64,000 bases of DNA from Bacteroidota bacterium (GCA_027482225.1 JAIXWD010000006.1:163455-227454); one strand, 5' to 3'; shown: positions 10,385 through 19,947, counted from the first letter of the stretch. Numbers and translations are program-made. Notes: generated by a model not told the origin, from the letters alone.

Positions 10385-11524
10385 TTATTTTAAAATTTCG
10401 CGGCTAATAACTATTCGTTGTACCTCACTCGTACCCTCGTATATCTGAGTTATTTTAGCATCACGCATTAAACGCTCTACATGGTATTCTTTTACAAAAC
10501 CATAACCACCATGAATTTGAACGGCTTCAGTTGTAACCCACATAGCAACTTCACTAGCAAAAACTTTTGCCATACTTCCTGCCATGTTATAGTCCAAACC
10601 ATTATCTTTTAGCCAAGCAGCTTTCATAACCAATAAACGCGCAGCTTCAATTTGTGTAGCCATATCAGCCAATTTAAATTGAATTGCTTGGTGATGCATA
10701 ATCTCTTTGCCAAATGCTTTGCGTTGTTTTGAATATGCTAATGCTAACTCATAGGCGCCACTTGCAATACCCAATGCTTGAGCGGCAATACCTATACGTC
10801 CACCTGTTAATGTTTTCATTGCAAATTTAAACCCGAATCCGTCTTCACCTATGCGGTTTTCTTTAGGGACTTTTACATCTTGAAACATGATAGAGTGAGT
10901 ATCACTTCCGCGTATACCCATTTTATCTTCTTTTTTACCTACAGTAACACCTGGTGTGTTTTTTTCTACTATAAAGGCGTTGATGCCTTTGTGTTTTTTC
11001 TCAACGTCTGTTTGAGCAATTACCAAATAATAAGTAGCTGTATTTCCATTGGTAATCCAATTCTTAGTACCATTTAATAAGTAATGATCTCCCATGTCAA
11101 TAGCTGTGGTACTTTGACTTGTTGCATCACTACCTGCTTCAGGCTCACTTAGTAAAAATGCGCCATGGCATTTACCACTAGCCATAGGTACTAAGTATTT
11201 TTGTTTCTGTTCTTCGTTACCGAAGTTTTCTAAACCCCAGCAAACTAAAGAGTTATTAACCGAAACAACAACTGAGGCTGATGCATCAATTTTAGATAAT
11301 TCTTCCATAGCCAATACATAAGAAACTGTATCCATTCCAGAGCCTCCGTATTTAGGATCAACCATCATTCCTAAAAAGCCTAGTTCGCCTAGTTTTTTAA
11401 TCTGCTCTGTAGGGAATTCTTGTTTATTATCACGCTCAATAACTTCAGGTAATAATTCGGTCTGTGCAAAGTCACGTGCAGCTTGTTGTACTGATAAATG
11501 TTCTTCGGTTAATTCAAAGTTCAT
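10385..11524 (-). CDS. Acyl-CoA dehydrogenase (short/butyryl-CoA type)
   Basis: The 379-residue flavoenzyme oxidises an acyl-CoA to the trans-2-enoyl-CoA in beta-oxidation or amino-acid breakdown. It shows the expected order: N-terminal helical domain, the FAD/substrate motifs LLSEPEAGSDA and KNWITNG, and the C-terminal motif IYEGTSEVQR containing the catalytic Glu found in short- and medium-chain enzymes. Length is normal. ATG start. It is transcribed alone, convergent with the lipoprotein gene and divergent from the PLP enzyme gene. The exact chain length used cannot be told from sequence. Confidence 0.93.
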   Translation of the reverse strand: MNFELTEEHLSVQQAARDFAQTELLPEVIERDNKQEFPTEQIKKLGELGFLGMMVDPKYGGSGMDTVSYVLAMEELSKIDASASVVVSVNNSLVCWGLENFGNEEQKQKYLVPMASGKCHGAFLLSEPEAGSDATSQSTTAIDMGDHYLLNGTKNWITNGNTATYYLVIAQTDVEKKHKGINAFIVEKNTPGVTVGKKEDKMGIRGSDTHSIMFQDVKVPKENRIGEDGFGFKFAMKTLTGGRIGIAAQALGIASGAYELALAYSKQRKAFGKEIMHHQAIQFKLADMATQIEAARLLVMKAAWLKDNGLDYNMAGSMAKVFASEVAMWVTTEAVQIHGGYGFVKEYHVERLMRDAKITQIYEGTSEVQRIVISREILK

Positions 11525-11547
11525 AACTTGTTGTTTTAAAAGTGTGG

Positions 11548-11578
11548 CGAAAATACTCCTTCGTAACTACAATATCAA
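11548..11578 (-). promoter_or_regulatory. Possible promoter of acyl-CoA dehydrogenase
   Basis: On the minus strand a TTG (11578-11576) is followed after 20 nt by TATTTTCG (11555-11548), one base off TAnnTTTG, 23 nt before the ATG. The spacing fits the Bacteroidota consensus. Confidence 0.35.
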
Positions 11579-11866
11579 AATAGTATTTAAATTTTGGATT
11601 GATTTTAACTAAATCCTGCATCAAAGATTATGAATTGAATAAGTGTATGTTATTAAATTCTCATGTTTGGGCCTAATAACAAACACAGCATTAAATCTAA
11701 GCCAGATAGATGGTAAAAACCAACAAAATCCAATTCTTTGTTCTGATACGTTACTGTTCTTAATACTTTTTTAAATTAATTTTATCTTTAATATTAAGAA
11801 ACACCTTAATGCGTATAGTTGTTTTAACAACTTTTATCATAAAGTGGCTTATCATGTTACAAAGTA

Positions 11867-11874
11867 TATCTTTG
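11867..11874 (+). promoter_or_regulatory. Bacteroidota -7 box upstream of PLP enzyme
   Basis: TATCTTTG is an exact TAnnTTTG match, ending 21 nt before the ATG at 11896. No clean TTG at -33 is seen. Confidence 0.5.
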
Positions 11875-11895
11875 CCTTAGCAATTAAAATTTAAG

Positions 11896-13053
11896 ATGAA
11901 AGGAACCGAAAAATTAGGATTTGGCACCAGAGCTATACATGCCGGACAAGAGCCTGATCCAACTACTGGTGCTGTAATGACACCAATATACCAAACAAGT
12001 ACATTTTGGCAAGAAAGTCCCGGTAAACATAAAGGCTATGCATATGCACGTGGTAAAAACCCAACACGCACAGCGTTGGAAAATTGTTTAGCAGCCCTAG
12101 AAAATGCAAATCATGGCTTATGTTTTAGTAGTGGAATGGGTGCTACCGATGCAGTAGTAAAACTCCTACGACCAGGTGATGAAGTAATAACAGGAAACGA
12201 TTTATATGGCGGAACCTATCGCATGTTTACCAAGGTGTTTGCTAATTTTGGTATCAAATTTCATTTTATTGATTTATATGATGCAAACAATATAAATAAC
12301 TACATCAACGACAATACCAAGCTTATTTGGGTTGAAACACCAACTAACCCTACCATGCAAATTGTTGATATTACGGCTTGCGCTGCGATTTCCAAAAAAC
12401 ATAATTTGATGCTTGCTGTTGATAATACTTTTGCCTCTCCATACTTACAAAATCCATTAGATTTAGGTGCAGATATTGTTATGCACAGTGTTACTAAATA
12501 CCTTGGCGGACACAGTGATGTTGTGATGGGCGCATTAATCACAAATGATGATAAAATTCATGAGCAATTGGCATTTATACACAACAGTTGTGGTGCTACA
12601 CCAGGTCCTCAAGATGCGTTTTTGGTATTACGCGGTTTAAAAACATTGCATTTGCGTATGAAAGCGCATTGTGAAAATGGTCGTGAAATCGCACATTTTT
12701 TGCGTAATCATCCTAAAATTGAAAAAGTATATTGGCCAGGTTTTACTGATCATCCAAACCATGAGATTGCTAAAAAGCAAATGCGTGATTTTGGTGGTAT
12801 GATTTCCATTGTGCTTAAAGATGCAGACTTACAGGAAACGTTTCGTATTGCATCTAATTTCAAGGTATTTACATTGGCAGAAAGTTTAGGTGGAGTTGAG
12901 AGTCTAATTAATCATCCTGCAACAATGACGCACGCGAGTATTCCAAAAGAAGAACGTGAAAAGGCTGGTGTTGTTGATAGCTTATTACGCTTAAGTGTAG
13001 GCGTTGAAGATTTAACTGATTTGATGGATGATTTGAAACGAGCGCTTAGTTAA
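11896..13053 (+). CDS. Cys/Met-metabolism PLP enzyme (cystathionine gamma-synthase/lyase type)
   Basis: The 385-residue protein belongs to the trans-sulfuration PLP family. The Schiff-base lysine is K201 in HSVTKYLGGHSD, and other family motifs are visible: YARGKNPTR, FSSGMGATDA, VETPTNP and VDNTFASP. These enzymes make or cleave cystathionine, or cleave methionine or homocysteine, in the cytoplasm. Sequence alone does not separate gamma-synthase, beta-lyase and gamma-lyase, so no symbol is given. ATG start; a perfect -7 box lies upstream and a hairpin terminator directly follows. Confidence 0.92.
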   Translation: MKGTEKLGFGTRAIHAGQEPDPTTGAVMTPIYQTSTFWQESPGKHKGYAYARGKNPTRTALENCLAALENANHGLCFSSGMGATDAVVKLLRPGDEVITGNDLYGGTYRMFTKVFANFGIKFHFIDLYDANNINNYINDNTKLIWVETPTNPTMQIVDITACAAISKKHNLMLAVDNTFASPYLQNPLDLGADIVMHSVTKYLGGHSDVVMGALITNDDKIHEQLAFIHNSCGATPGPQDAFLVLRGLKTLHLRMKAHCENGREIAHFLRNHPKIEKVYWPGFTDHPNHEIAKKQMRDFGGMISIVLKDADLQETFRIASNFKVFTLAESLGGVESLINHPATMTHASIPKEEREKAGVVDSLLRLSVGVEDLTDLMDDLKRALS

Positions 13054-13076
13054 TATCATCATTTAAATTAGAAAAG

Positions 13077-13112
13077 AAGGCTACTGGGTATAAAATACTG
13101 GTAGCCTTTTTG
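13077..13112 (+). terminator. Rho-independent terminator of PLP enzyme gene
   Basis: AAGGCTAC (13077-13084) pairs with GTAGCCTT (13101-13108) and is followed by a T run. Confidence 0.8.
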
Positions 13113-13268
13113 CATTTTAGGTATTCATATTTTATTCGGACCAATACACCTTTATTATTTGAGGGTTTAAATCATTTGATGATTGGTAATGTATTATATT
13201 TAACATAAATAATTTAAACAATACCATGCTAATTTATAAAATTAAAAGAGTAGGTTTTACTTTATAAA

Positions 13269-13304
13269 AAAGGCTGTTACGGATTAACGAAACAGCCTTT
13301 TGTT
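13269..13304. terminator. Bidirectional terminator at typA 3' end
   Basis: A perfect 10-bp stem, AAAGGCTGTT (13269-13278) with AACAGCCTTT (13291-13300), 12-nt loop. On the minus strand it is followed by a T run, as expected just after the typA stop; the plus side is also T-rich. Confidence 0.82.
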
Positions 13305-13323
13305 GTAATAAATTATAATTTGT

Positions 13324-15135
13324 TTAACTACTTTGAGATGAGTTTTTAAAGCGTTTACGCTCATTTTCTTCTAAGTGTATTTTTCGTAAACGTAAAGATT
13401 GAGGCGTGATTTCAACATACTCATCACCTTGGATATATTCCATACATTCTTCTAAACTCATGTTAATTTTAGGTGCAATACGAGTTTTATCATCCGAACC
13501 TGAAGCACGCATGTTGGTTAATTTTTTCTCTTTGGTGATGTTTACCACTAAGTCGTCTTGGCGGTTGTTTTCGCCAATAATCTGGCCCATATATATTTGG
13601 TCTCCTGCTTCAACAAAGAAATTACCTCTGTCTTGCAATTTATCAATTGAATAAGCAATGGCAGTACCTTGTTCACCACTAATCATTACACCAGCCAAAC
13701 GGCTAGGGATAGAACCTTTCCATGGTTCAAAAGCTTTGAAACGATGTGCCATAATAGCCTCACCTGCAGTAGCCGTTAATATGTTGTTACGTAATCCAAT
13801 TATACCTCTTGATGGAATTTCAAATTCTAAGTGAATTAAATCGCCTTTAGGCTCCATTACCAACATATCGCCTTTACGTTGACTTACCAATTCAATCACT
13901 TTTCCAGATGATGTTTCAGGTACATCAACCGTAAGGATTTCTATTGGTTCACATTTAACGCCATCAATTTCTTTTACAATTACCTGTGGCTGGCCAATTT
14001 GAAGTTCATAACCTTCACGCCTCATGGTTTCAATTAAAACCGATAAATGAAGAATACCACGTCCATAAACTAAATATGAATCTGCAGCACCTGTTTCTTC
14101 AACGCGTAGTGCTAAGTTTTTTTCTAGTTCTTTAAATAAACGATCGCGTAAATGGCGAGAGGTTACAAACTTACCTTCTTTGCCAAAAAACGGAGAGTTA
14201 TTGATGCAGAACAACATGTTCATGGTTGGCTCATCAATATTAATTGGAGTTAAACCTTCAGGGTTTTCAAAATCAGCAACAGTATCGCCAATTTCAAAAC
14301 CTTCAATACCCATAAGGGCGCATATATCGCCACCATGAGCTTCTTCTACTTTCATTTTACCCAAGCCTTCAAATGTGTATAGTTCTTTTACGCGAGATTT
14401 TTGGATTGAACCATCGCGCTTAACTAAACTTATGGGTTGGTTTACTTTGATGTTGCCACGTAAGATACGACCAATGGCAATACGACCAGTAAATGATGAA
14501 TAATCTAATGAAGTAATTTGCATCTGCAGATTTCCTTCTTCTACATGTGGAGCAGGAATTTCTGTAAGAATATCATCTAATAATGAAGTGAAATCTGTTG
14601 TTGGATTTTTCCAATCGCGTCCCATCCAACCTTGCTTTGAACTGCCATAAATGGTATGGAAGTTTAACTGTTCTTCAGTTGCATCAAGGTTAAAGAATAA
14701 ATCAAAAACTTGGTCATGGATTTCATCCGGACGACAGTTTGGTTTATCTACTTTATTAATTACTACAATAGGTTTTTTACCTAAGCTTAATGCTTTTTGT
14801 AATACAAAACGTGTTTGAGGCATAGGGCCTTCAAAGGCATCAACCAATAATAATACACCATCAGCCATGTTCAATACACGCTCCACTTCACCACCAAAAT
14901 CCGCGTGACCAGGAGTGTCAATAATGTTGATTTTTGTTCCTTTGTAATTTACTGAGATATTTTTTGCAAGAATGGTAATTCCACGCTCGCGCTCTAAATC
15001 ATTGTTATCAAGAATTAAATCACCGGTTTGCTGGTTCTCACGAAAAATTTGTGTTTGATGAATGATTTTGTCAACCAGTGTAGTTTTACCGTGGTCAACG
15101 TGGGCAATAATTGCTATGTTTCTGATATTCTGCAT
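13324..15135 (-). CDS. typA: Ribosome-binding GTPase TypA/BipA
   Basis: TypA is a translational GTPase that binds the ribosome and helps assembly and stress adaptation. The G1 motif AHVDHGKTT lies at the extreme N-terminus, followed by RERGITI (G2), DTPGHADF (G3) and NKVD (G4), then the EF-G-like domains and the BipA C-terminal domain ending in a basic tail. The best start is the ATG at 15135 (603 residues); a GTG two codons upstream is possible. Single gene with its own promoter and terminator. Confidence 0.97.
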   Translation of the reverse strand: MQNIRNIAIIAHVDHGKTTLVDKIIHQTQIFRENQQTGDLILDNNDLERERGITILAKNISVNYKGTKINIIDTPGHADFGGEVERVLNMADGVLLLVDAFEGPMPQTRFVLQKALSLGKKPIVVINKVDKPNCRPDEIHDQVFDLFFNLDATEEQLNFHTIYGSSKQGWMGRDWKNPTTDFTSLLDDILTEIPAPHVEEGNLQMQITSLDYSSFTGRIAIGRILRGNIKVNQPISLVKRDGSIQKSRVKELYTFEGLGKMKVEEAHGGDICALMGIEGFEIGDTVADFENPEGLTPINIDEPTMNMLFCINNSPFFGKEGKFVTSRHLRDRLFKELEKNLALRVEETGAADSYLVYGRGILHLSVLIETMRREGYELQIGQPQVIVKEIDGVKCEPIEILTVDVPETSSGKVIELVSQRKGDMLVMEPKGDLIHLEFEIPSRGIIGLRNNILTATAGEAIMAHRFKAFEPWKGSIPSRLAGVMISGEQGTAIAYSIDKLQDRGNFFVEAGDQIYMGQIIGENNRQDDLVVNITKEKKLTNMRASGSDDKTRIAPKINMSLEECMEYIQGDEYVEITPQSLRLRKIHLEENERKRFKNSSQSS

Positions 15136-15154
15136 GTGCACTTTTAAATGGGTG

Positions 15155-15187
15155 CAAAAGTAGATAAATAAAATGTATTATCTGCAA
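15155..15187 (-). promoter_or_regulatory. Promoter of typA
   Basis: On the minus strand TTG (15187-15185), 22 nt, then TACTTTTG (15162-15155), an exact TAnnTTTG. It ends 19 nt before the ATG. Confidence 0.6.
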
Positions 15188-15242
15188 CTTAACAGTTACT
15201 TAAAACTAAAATAATGTATAAGCTCAACGTGGGCGCGAGTTG

Positions 15243-16661
15243 CTAATGATTGGATTCTTGCGTATTATTACTGTCGATGCCTTGTTTTTGTAAAATTTGC
15301 TGTACTTTCTTACCATAAAAAGCCAAATACCCAAAACACAAAACGGCTATCCAATAGCTTTGGTGAATACCAATTGATGGTAAATCTGCCAAATAGCCTT
15401 GTAATGGTGGAATTATAGCGCCACCAAAAATCATCATAATTAAAAAGGCAGAACCTTGGCCGGTAAATTTTCCTAGACCGGAAATCGCTAAACTGAAAAT
15501 ACAAGGCCACAGAACTGAACAAGCTAATCCTCCACTGATAAAAGCATACATAGCAGTTTGTCCAGTAGTGAAAATACCAATCAGCATGGCCATCAATCCT
15601 AATAAACTAAATAATATAAGTGATAAAGCTTGTTTCTCGGACGATAACCAATTGATGATAATCATTGCTAAAATTGGAAGAGCATAAATATACATGTTAC
15701 TGATGTCGTTTCCGTTTAGTTTATTTACCAATAGGATTAAACCGAATGCCAAAAACGGAACCACAACACTTAAAACTTGTTTCGTAAATTTTTGTAAGCC
15801 AAATGCACTAACAGCTCCAGTCCATCTACCAATCATTAAACTTCCCCAATATAAAGAGATAAATGGAGCCAGCTGAGATTCGTTGTAACCACCAAATTCG
15901 GGTAGTTTTAACAAGGCACCCATGTTACTTTGTATAGATACCTCAACTCCTACATATACAAATATGGCCAACATCCCTAGGGTAAGTTGTGGGAATTTTA
16001 ACGCTCCAAATTCTTGTTCTTTCGATTCACCCTCAATAGGTGTGTGTTCAGTTCCAGTAATATAGAAAAATATCATCATCACAGTAAACATTGCTGCCAC
16101 AATTAAATATAATTGATTTATCGAAGTGATTGATGCTGAACCATCGCCTGATAGTTGGCCGAATAATAGATAACTAACAATAATGGGTCCAAGTGTTGTT
16201 CCTAATGAATTAATTCCACCTGCAAGGTTTAATCGGTGAGCGCCAGTTTCTGGAGTGCCTAAACTTACAGCATAAGGTTGTGCTGATGTTTGCTGTAAAC
16301 TAAATCCTAAAGCAACAATAAAAAATGAAGTTAAAATAAAACCAAACGAACCAGCATTAACTGAAGGTATTATAGCGAGTGCCCCAATTGTTGAGATAAA
16401 CAAGCCAAGAATTATTCCTTTTTTATATCCTATTCGGTTTAATAAGTCGTTGCCATTTATACGTGAGTAAATAAATAATAGTAATGATCCAATAAAGTAA
16501 CCACCGTAAAAAGTTAAATCTACTAACTGACTTTGAAATTGAGTTAAGCTGAAATGTTTTTTGCAGAACGGAATAAATATACCATTAGATGCGGCTATAA
16601 ATCCCCAGAAAAAAAATACGGTTATTAAAGTATACAGTTGGCTTTGTTTTGATTTACTCAT
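15243..16661 (-). CDS. MFS sugar transporter, FucP/GluP-like
   Basis: The 472-residue protein has about 12 hydrophobic segments and resembles the fucose/glucose/galactose:H+ symporter family (FucP). It shows the N-terminal FFWGFIAASNGIFIPFCKK segment and a QQTSAQPYAVSLGTPETGAHRLNLAGGINSLGTTLGP stretch (in pieces) typical of that family. It would import a hexose or deoxyhexose across the inner membrane. The ATG at 16661 (MSKSKQ) is preferred over a GTG 19 codons upstream, because the extra residues do not look like part of the family. The substrate is not determinable. Confidence 0.88.
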   Translation of the reverse strand: MSKSKQSQLYTLITVFFFWGFIAASNGIFIPFCKKHFSLTQFQSQLVDLTFYGGYFIGSLLLFIYSRINGNDLLNRIGYKKGIILGLFISTIGALAIIPSVNAGSFGFILTSFFIVALGFSLQQTSAQPYAVSLGTPETGAHRLNLAGGINSLGTTLGPIIVSYLLFGQLSGDGSASITSINQLYLIVAAMFTVMMIFFYITGTEHTPIEGESKEQEFGALKFPQLTLGMLAIFVYVGVEVSIQSNMGALLKLPEFGGYNESQLAPFISLYWGSLMIGRWTGAVSAFGLQKFTKQVLSVVVPFLAFGLILLVNKLNGNDISNMYIYALPILAMIIINWLSSEKQALSLILFSLLGLMAMLIGIFTTGQTAMYAFISGGLACSVLWPCIFSLAISGLGKFTGQGSAFLIMMIFGGAIIPPLQGYLADLPSIGIHQSYWIAVLCFGYLAFYGKKVQQILQKQGIDSNNTQESNH

Positions 16662-17148
16662 GAGGTCGAATATATAAAAAAAGTAATAACTTGTTTGAGT
16701 CGAATAAATTCGAAACACTTTCGACTCTTGATTACCTTACTCATTATTTTTTCGAAACCACCACCCCGGCTTTCAGCCACCCCTCCTGCAAGGAGGGGAG
16801 CGCGTCCACACTAAAATTTAACCTAATAAATAAAGTATTGTTTAGTCCAAAAACTATCGATGGTAAGTGCTGCTCCCCTCTTGGGGGAGCTGTTGTGTGT
16901 TGGTCTTGCTTGGCCACGAATGAGGGGTATTTATTTTCTTGAATGAGTTTTCATTTTAACGACTCCGACTCATCGACTTTGGTGGTGACCATAGCCTCAG
17001 TATTTGCCCCGAGTACTCGGGGTATCGAGATGTGGTTCATTGAAGTAAAATGTGGTTTTGGGAAATACTTATACGGGGTTGAAATTTATTTCACACATCT
17101 AAACTTACTATTTATATGTCAGAAAATGCTATTTATTGCATTGATATA
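16662..17148. repeat. Non-coding repeat island with hairpins
   Basis: No gene is visible. It holds CCACCCCGGC (16761-16770, also at 63383), a hairpin CCCCTCCT-GCA-AGGAGGGG (16780-16798) followed by GAGCGCG, a hairpin GCTCCCC/GGGGAGC (16872-16890), and a perfect 16-bp palindrome CCCCGAGTACTCGGGG (17007-17022) followed by TATCGAGA. The hairpin-GAGCGC pattern resembles the tandem unit at the right edge; the palindrome recurs at 31082. These look like dispersed REP-like elements. Confidence 0.6.
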
Positions 17149-17179
17149 TCGAAGGAGGATAAGAGGTGGATGTTAACTC
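17149..17179 (-). repeat. 31-bp dispersed repeat covering a gene stop codon
   Basis: The 31 nt match 30/31 to 63654-63684 and 63837-63867. On the minus strand it includes the TAA stop of the deacetylase-like gene (GAGTTAACATCC). Confidence 0.8.
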
Positions 17180-17892
17180 TCCCTTACCAAATTCAATACC
17201 TCTTCATAATACTCCCAAAGTTTTGGGTTGATAATGAAGTTTTCGGGATGAAAAAGTACCGCTATATCTCGTTTTTGAGATTTTGCTTCTTGTAAAGTTT
17301 GTTTGAATTGATCGAACACCAAATTAGGTGATTCGAAGAAAAAAATATTATCAAAAAGTATGGTAGGAACAGCAGATACGTTTGTGGTATTTTGAATTTG
17401 CTGAGGAAGCGTAATTGCTCTTGAAGTTCCTTTACTGAAATCAATTTTTATGCCTGCATGTTGTAATTCCTGGTAAAGTGTATCGGGGTTAAAATTTAAG
17501 TAATGACTTCTATGGTATTTAATCTGTTTATCTAAAATATTCGATAATCGATTACACTGTTCAAGAATAGGAGCGGAAGATACACTGTGTAATCCTATTT
17601 CTACTTCAGCAGTTTTGAGCAAAGTTAATGCAGATGTGTATGTAGAAGATGTTGTATGGTAACGTAATCCCTTTCTGAAAAATGTATGCTGATTACTTGC
17701 ACCAATTAGCCAAATTGAATCAGAATGATGGTTTTGGTTAAATTGAAGAAGGCGTTCTATACCTTGTAAAAATAATTTGGGGTTGAATAGGAGTGAAGGC
17801 TGAATCCATTTTTTACCATGGGTAACAGTTTTAATAACCGAGTATGGATGCATCGGATTAAGCCAGTCTATATCGTGGGTGATGTATATCAA
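17173..17892 (-). CDS. Polysaccharide deacetylase-like (NodB-fold) protein
   Basis: The 239-residue protein has the features of a divergent NodB-type deacetylase: THDIDW near the N-terminus (the D/D metal-site motif), EIGLHS near residue 97, HRSHYLNFNPDTLYQELQHAG in mid-protein, and VLFHPENF near the C-terminus. Such enzymes remove acetyl groups from glycan amino sugars. No signal peptide is seen. The only start that keeps the THDIDW motif is a TTG at 17892; the first ATG is 12 codons in and would remove it. It is the last gene of the minus-strand run, but a 381-bp gap and its own -7 box suggest separate transcription. Its stop codon lies in a dispersed repeat. Confidence 0.72.
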   Translation of the reverse strand: MIYITHDIDWLNPMHPYSVIKTVTHGKKWIQPSLLFNPKLFLQGIERLLQFNQNHHSDSIWLIGASNQHTFFRKGLRYHTTSSTYTSALTLLKTAEVEIGLHSVSSAPILEQCNRLSNILDKQIKYHRSHYLNFNPDTLYQELQHAGIKIDFSKGTSRAITLPQQIQNTTNVSAVPTILFDNIFFFESPNLVFDQFKQTLQEAKSQKRDIAVLFHPENFIINPKLWEYYEEVLNLVRES

Positions 17893-17917
17893 AAGGATAA
17901 AAAAGTTAGAATTAACT

Positions 17918-17925
17918 CAAAGGTA
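17918..17925 (-). promoter_or_regulatory. -7 box upstream of deacetylase-like gene
   Basis: TACCTTTG on the minus strand is an exact TAnnTTTG, 25 nt before the TTG start at 17892. This supports that start. No TTG at -33 is evident. Confidence 0.45.
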
Positions 17926-18056
17926 GGAAATAATACTAGAAGTAAGAAGTTGGAAGGTGAAGAGTTGAACTTCGGAGTATCAGCCACTTCGAGTAATTAC
18001 TGCAATGATTATGCGTTGGGGTAATTGTATAGAGAATGGCGGTTGTTTAAGTTTAA

Positions 18057-18210
18057 CCACAGGGGCACAGAGACACAGAGGTGGGGAAAGCCTCCGGCAC
18101 GACTAGTAATGAAACGCAGAGTCGCAGAGGTCACAGAGGAAATGTCTTCGACATTTTTGTCTTCACCACAGGGGCACAGATACACAAAGGTTGGGGATGC
18201 CTTTGGCATG
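18057..18210 (+). repeat. Paired direct repeat of CACAGAG type with hairpin
   Basis: Copy 1 (18057-18101) and copy 2 (18166-18210) both read CCACAGGGGCACAGA-ACACA-AGGT-GGG with a GCCT-GGCA ending, with about ten differences over 45 nt. Between them lie more CGCAGAG/CACAGAG motifs and a small hairpin AAATGTC-TTC-GACATTT (18140-18156). Confidence 0.75.
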
Positions 18211-18273
18211 GGAGGTTAACCACAGCGACTAAATAGAAAAAAATCATCACCTGGTTAACCAAACAATCAATAA

Positions 18274-19296
18274 CTATGCTTTCAACTGATAAATACGTTC
18301 AATAATATCTACTACTTTCAAGCCTTCTAATGCGTTGGTGGTAATGGCACTTCTTCCTTTTAATACATTCACTACATTTTCTATAATATAATGATGATTG
18401 GCTGCGCTGCCTTTATATGGTCCATAATCGTTGGGCGGGTTTGTAGGCCGTAATTCAGGCATGGTATAATCTTTAATGTGGCAATATTCAACCTTGTCCA
18501 TGTATTGACCACCTACTTTAATGGTACCATTTTCACTAATAATGGTCATACTGCTTTCCAAGTTTTTATCCCAAACGGAAGTAGAATAATTTAAAGAACC
18601 CATGCCTCCGTTTAAAAATTTAAACGTAACAAAACCAGAGTCTTCAAAGTCGGTTAAATGCTCATGATTAAAGTCTGCAAAATTTGCTTTTATATCGGTA
18701 ATATCACCAAATACCCAATACATTAAATCAATAAAATGACTAAACTGCGTATATAAAGTTCCACCATCCAAATCCTTTTTGCCATGCCATCCTTCTTTTT
18801 TATAGTAACGGTCATCACGGTTCCAATAACAGTTAACCTGAACCATAAACGTTTTACCTAATAAGCCTGAGGTAACCATTTCTTTTAACCACTCGCTTGG
18901 TGGCGAGTACCTGTTTTGCATTACACAAAACACATGTTTAGAATGGTGCAGGGCTTTGTAAATAACCTCTTCACAGGCTTGCTTAGATAGTCCCATTGGT
19001 TTTTCTATCACCACATGCATGCCTGCAGTTAAACAATGTTTTGCTTGGTCAGCATGTAAACCATTAGGCGTGGCAATATTTACAACATCAGCTTTTAATC
19101 CTGATTCTAAAAAACTTTCTACACTATCAAAAAAAGGAACACCCGGATATAGGTTGTTTAATTCTGTTTGTTTGTTGGTATCTGTATCTATTAAAGCTAC
19201 AAGTTGTGCTTCTGGGTTGCGTTTTACCATTTCCGCATGGCGTTTACCAATATGACCGCAACCGGCAACTACAAATTTTATAGGTGATGGACTCAT
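18274..19296 (-). CDS. Gfo/Idh/MocA-family NAD(P)-dependent sugar oxidoreductase
   Basis: The 340-residue protein has an N-terminal Rossmann fold (VVAGCGHIGKRHAEM, residues 9-23), the family EKP motif (IEKPMGLSK) and a C-terminal alpha/beta domain with GGTLYTQFSHFIDLMYW, the substrate-binding region. It resembles the WlbA-type enzymes that oxidise UDP-sugars at C3 in surface-glycan loci, but that substrate is inference. ATG start. It lies 9-10 nt downstream of the GNAT gene and belongs to the polysaccharide locus. Confidence 0.87.
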   Translation of the reverse strand: MSPSPIKFVVAGCGHIGKRHAEMVKRNPEAQLVALIDTDTNKQTELNNLYPGVPFFDSVESFLESGLKADVVNIATPNGLHADQAKHCLTAGMHVVIEKPMGLSKQACEEVIYKALHHSKHVFCVMQNRYSPPSEWLKEMVTSGLLGKTFMVQVNCYWNRDDRYYKKEGWHGKKDLDGGTLYTQFSHFIDLMYWVFGDITDIKANFADFNHEHLTDFEDSGFVTFKFLNGGMGSLNYSTSVWDKNLESSMTIISENGTIKVGGQYMDKVEYCHIKDYTMPELRPTNPPNDYGPYKGSAANHHYIIENVVNVLKGRSAITTNALEGLKVVDIIERIYQLKA

Positions 19297-19305
19297 TTTT
19301 TTGTT

Positions 19306-19947
19306 TTAGATTAAATCTTTGGTCATAATGAAAGAGGTTTCATTTTCATCAATTATTTTATAACCATTTTTAGTATACGATTTTATAGCGTTTTGATTTT
19401 GTTTGCGTACAGATAAGGATAATCTTTTAGCATTCATTTCATTGGCTTTTTCCTCAAATTCTTGCTGCAATAAAGTACCTAATCCTTTTTGTTGCAAATT
19501 AGGTATTACGCCAATTACAACAAGGCCTGCAGTTAATGGTAAATTTTTTGGTTTTGGGCTTGTAAAAGCCATTGGCTGCTCTTTGAGCAAACCAACTTTT
19601 CGTAAAATGTTTTTAAATATAAAATGATACTTATTACGCACTTCAGGATGTAGTATAAGCCAAGGTTTACGTGCAAATGATCCTGCTGCTTGGTTAAATC
19701 CAAATTGGGTCATACCACTTCCCGAACCATAAGCATCTGATCCATCCATTATAAAACCACCACAATACCCAGTAACGATGCCATTTTCTTCTACATAAAA
19801 CAAAAACTTATTAGGTGCGCTTAAATACCATTTTAACATCGAGGCCACCACTTTTTCGCCAAGCAAAGACGTTACTGATTTTGGAAATGCAGCAATGTGG
19901 CACTTAGCTATTTTATTTAAGTCTTCTGATGTTGCGTATTGAATCAT
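19306..19947 (-). CDS. GNAT-family N-acetyltransferase
   Basis: The 213-residue protein has a GNAT fold with the acetyl-CoA loop LQQKGLGTLLQQEFEEKA and the C-terminal YTKNGYKI motif. It would acetylate an amino group, perhaps of a sugar precursor given its place in the locus. The start is the ATG at 19947, whose ATGA overlaps the stop of the upstream glycosyltransferase; a TTG seven codons upstream is less likely. Confidence 0.82.
   Translation of the reverse strand: MIQYATSEDLNKIAKCHIAAFPKSVTSLLGEKVVASMLKWYLSAPNKFLFYVEENGIVTGYCGGFIMDGSDAYGSGSGMTQFGFNQAAGSFARKPWLILHPEVRNKYHFIFKNILRKVGLLKEQPMAFTSPKPKNLPLTAGLVVIGVIPNLQQKGLGTLLQQEFEEKANEMNAKRLSLSVRKQNQNAIKSYTKNGYKIIDENETSFIMTKDLI

Larger units (their letters stand above)
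11525..11895. other. Divergent intergenic region (371 bp)
   Basis: No coding sequence is seen. It is AT-rich and carries the outward-facing promoters of the acyl-CoA dehydrogenase (-) and the Cys/Met PLP enzyme (+). Confidence 0.7.
17893..18273. other. Intergenic region with promoter and CACAGAG repeats (381 bp)
   Basis: No gene is seen. It contains the deacetylase -7 box near 17920 and the paired direct repeats at 18057-18210; the rest is featureless. Confidence 0.6.

Noticed and set aside
16691..17176. Two plus-strand frames of 77-83 codons
   Set aside because: They consist of repeat-derived DNA with hairpins and show no protein family.
17818..18219. Plus-strand and minus-strand frames of 64-68 codons
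   Set aside because: They are built from the CACAGAG repeats and the deacetylase antisense strand.
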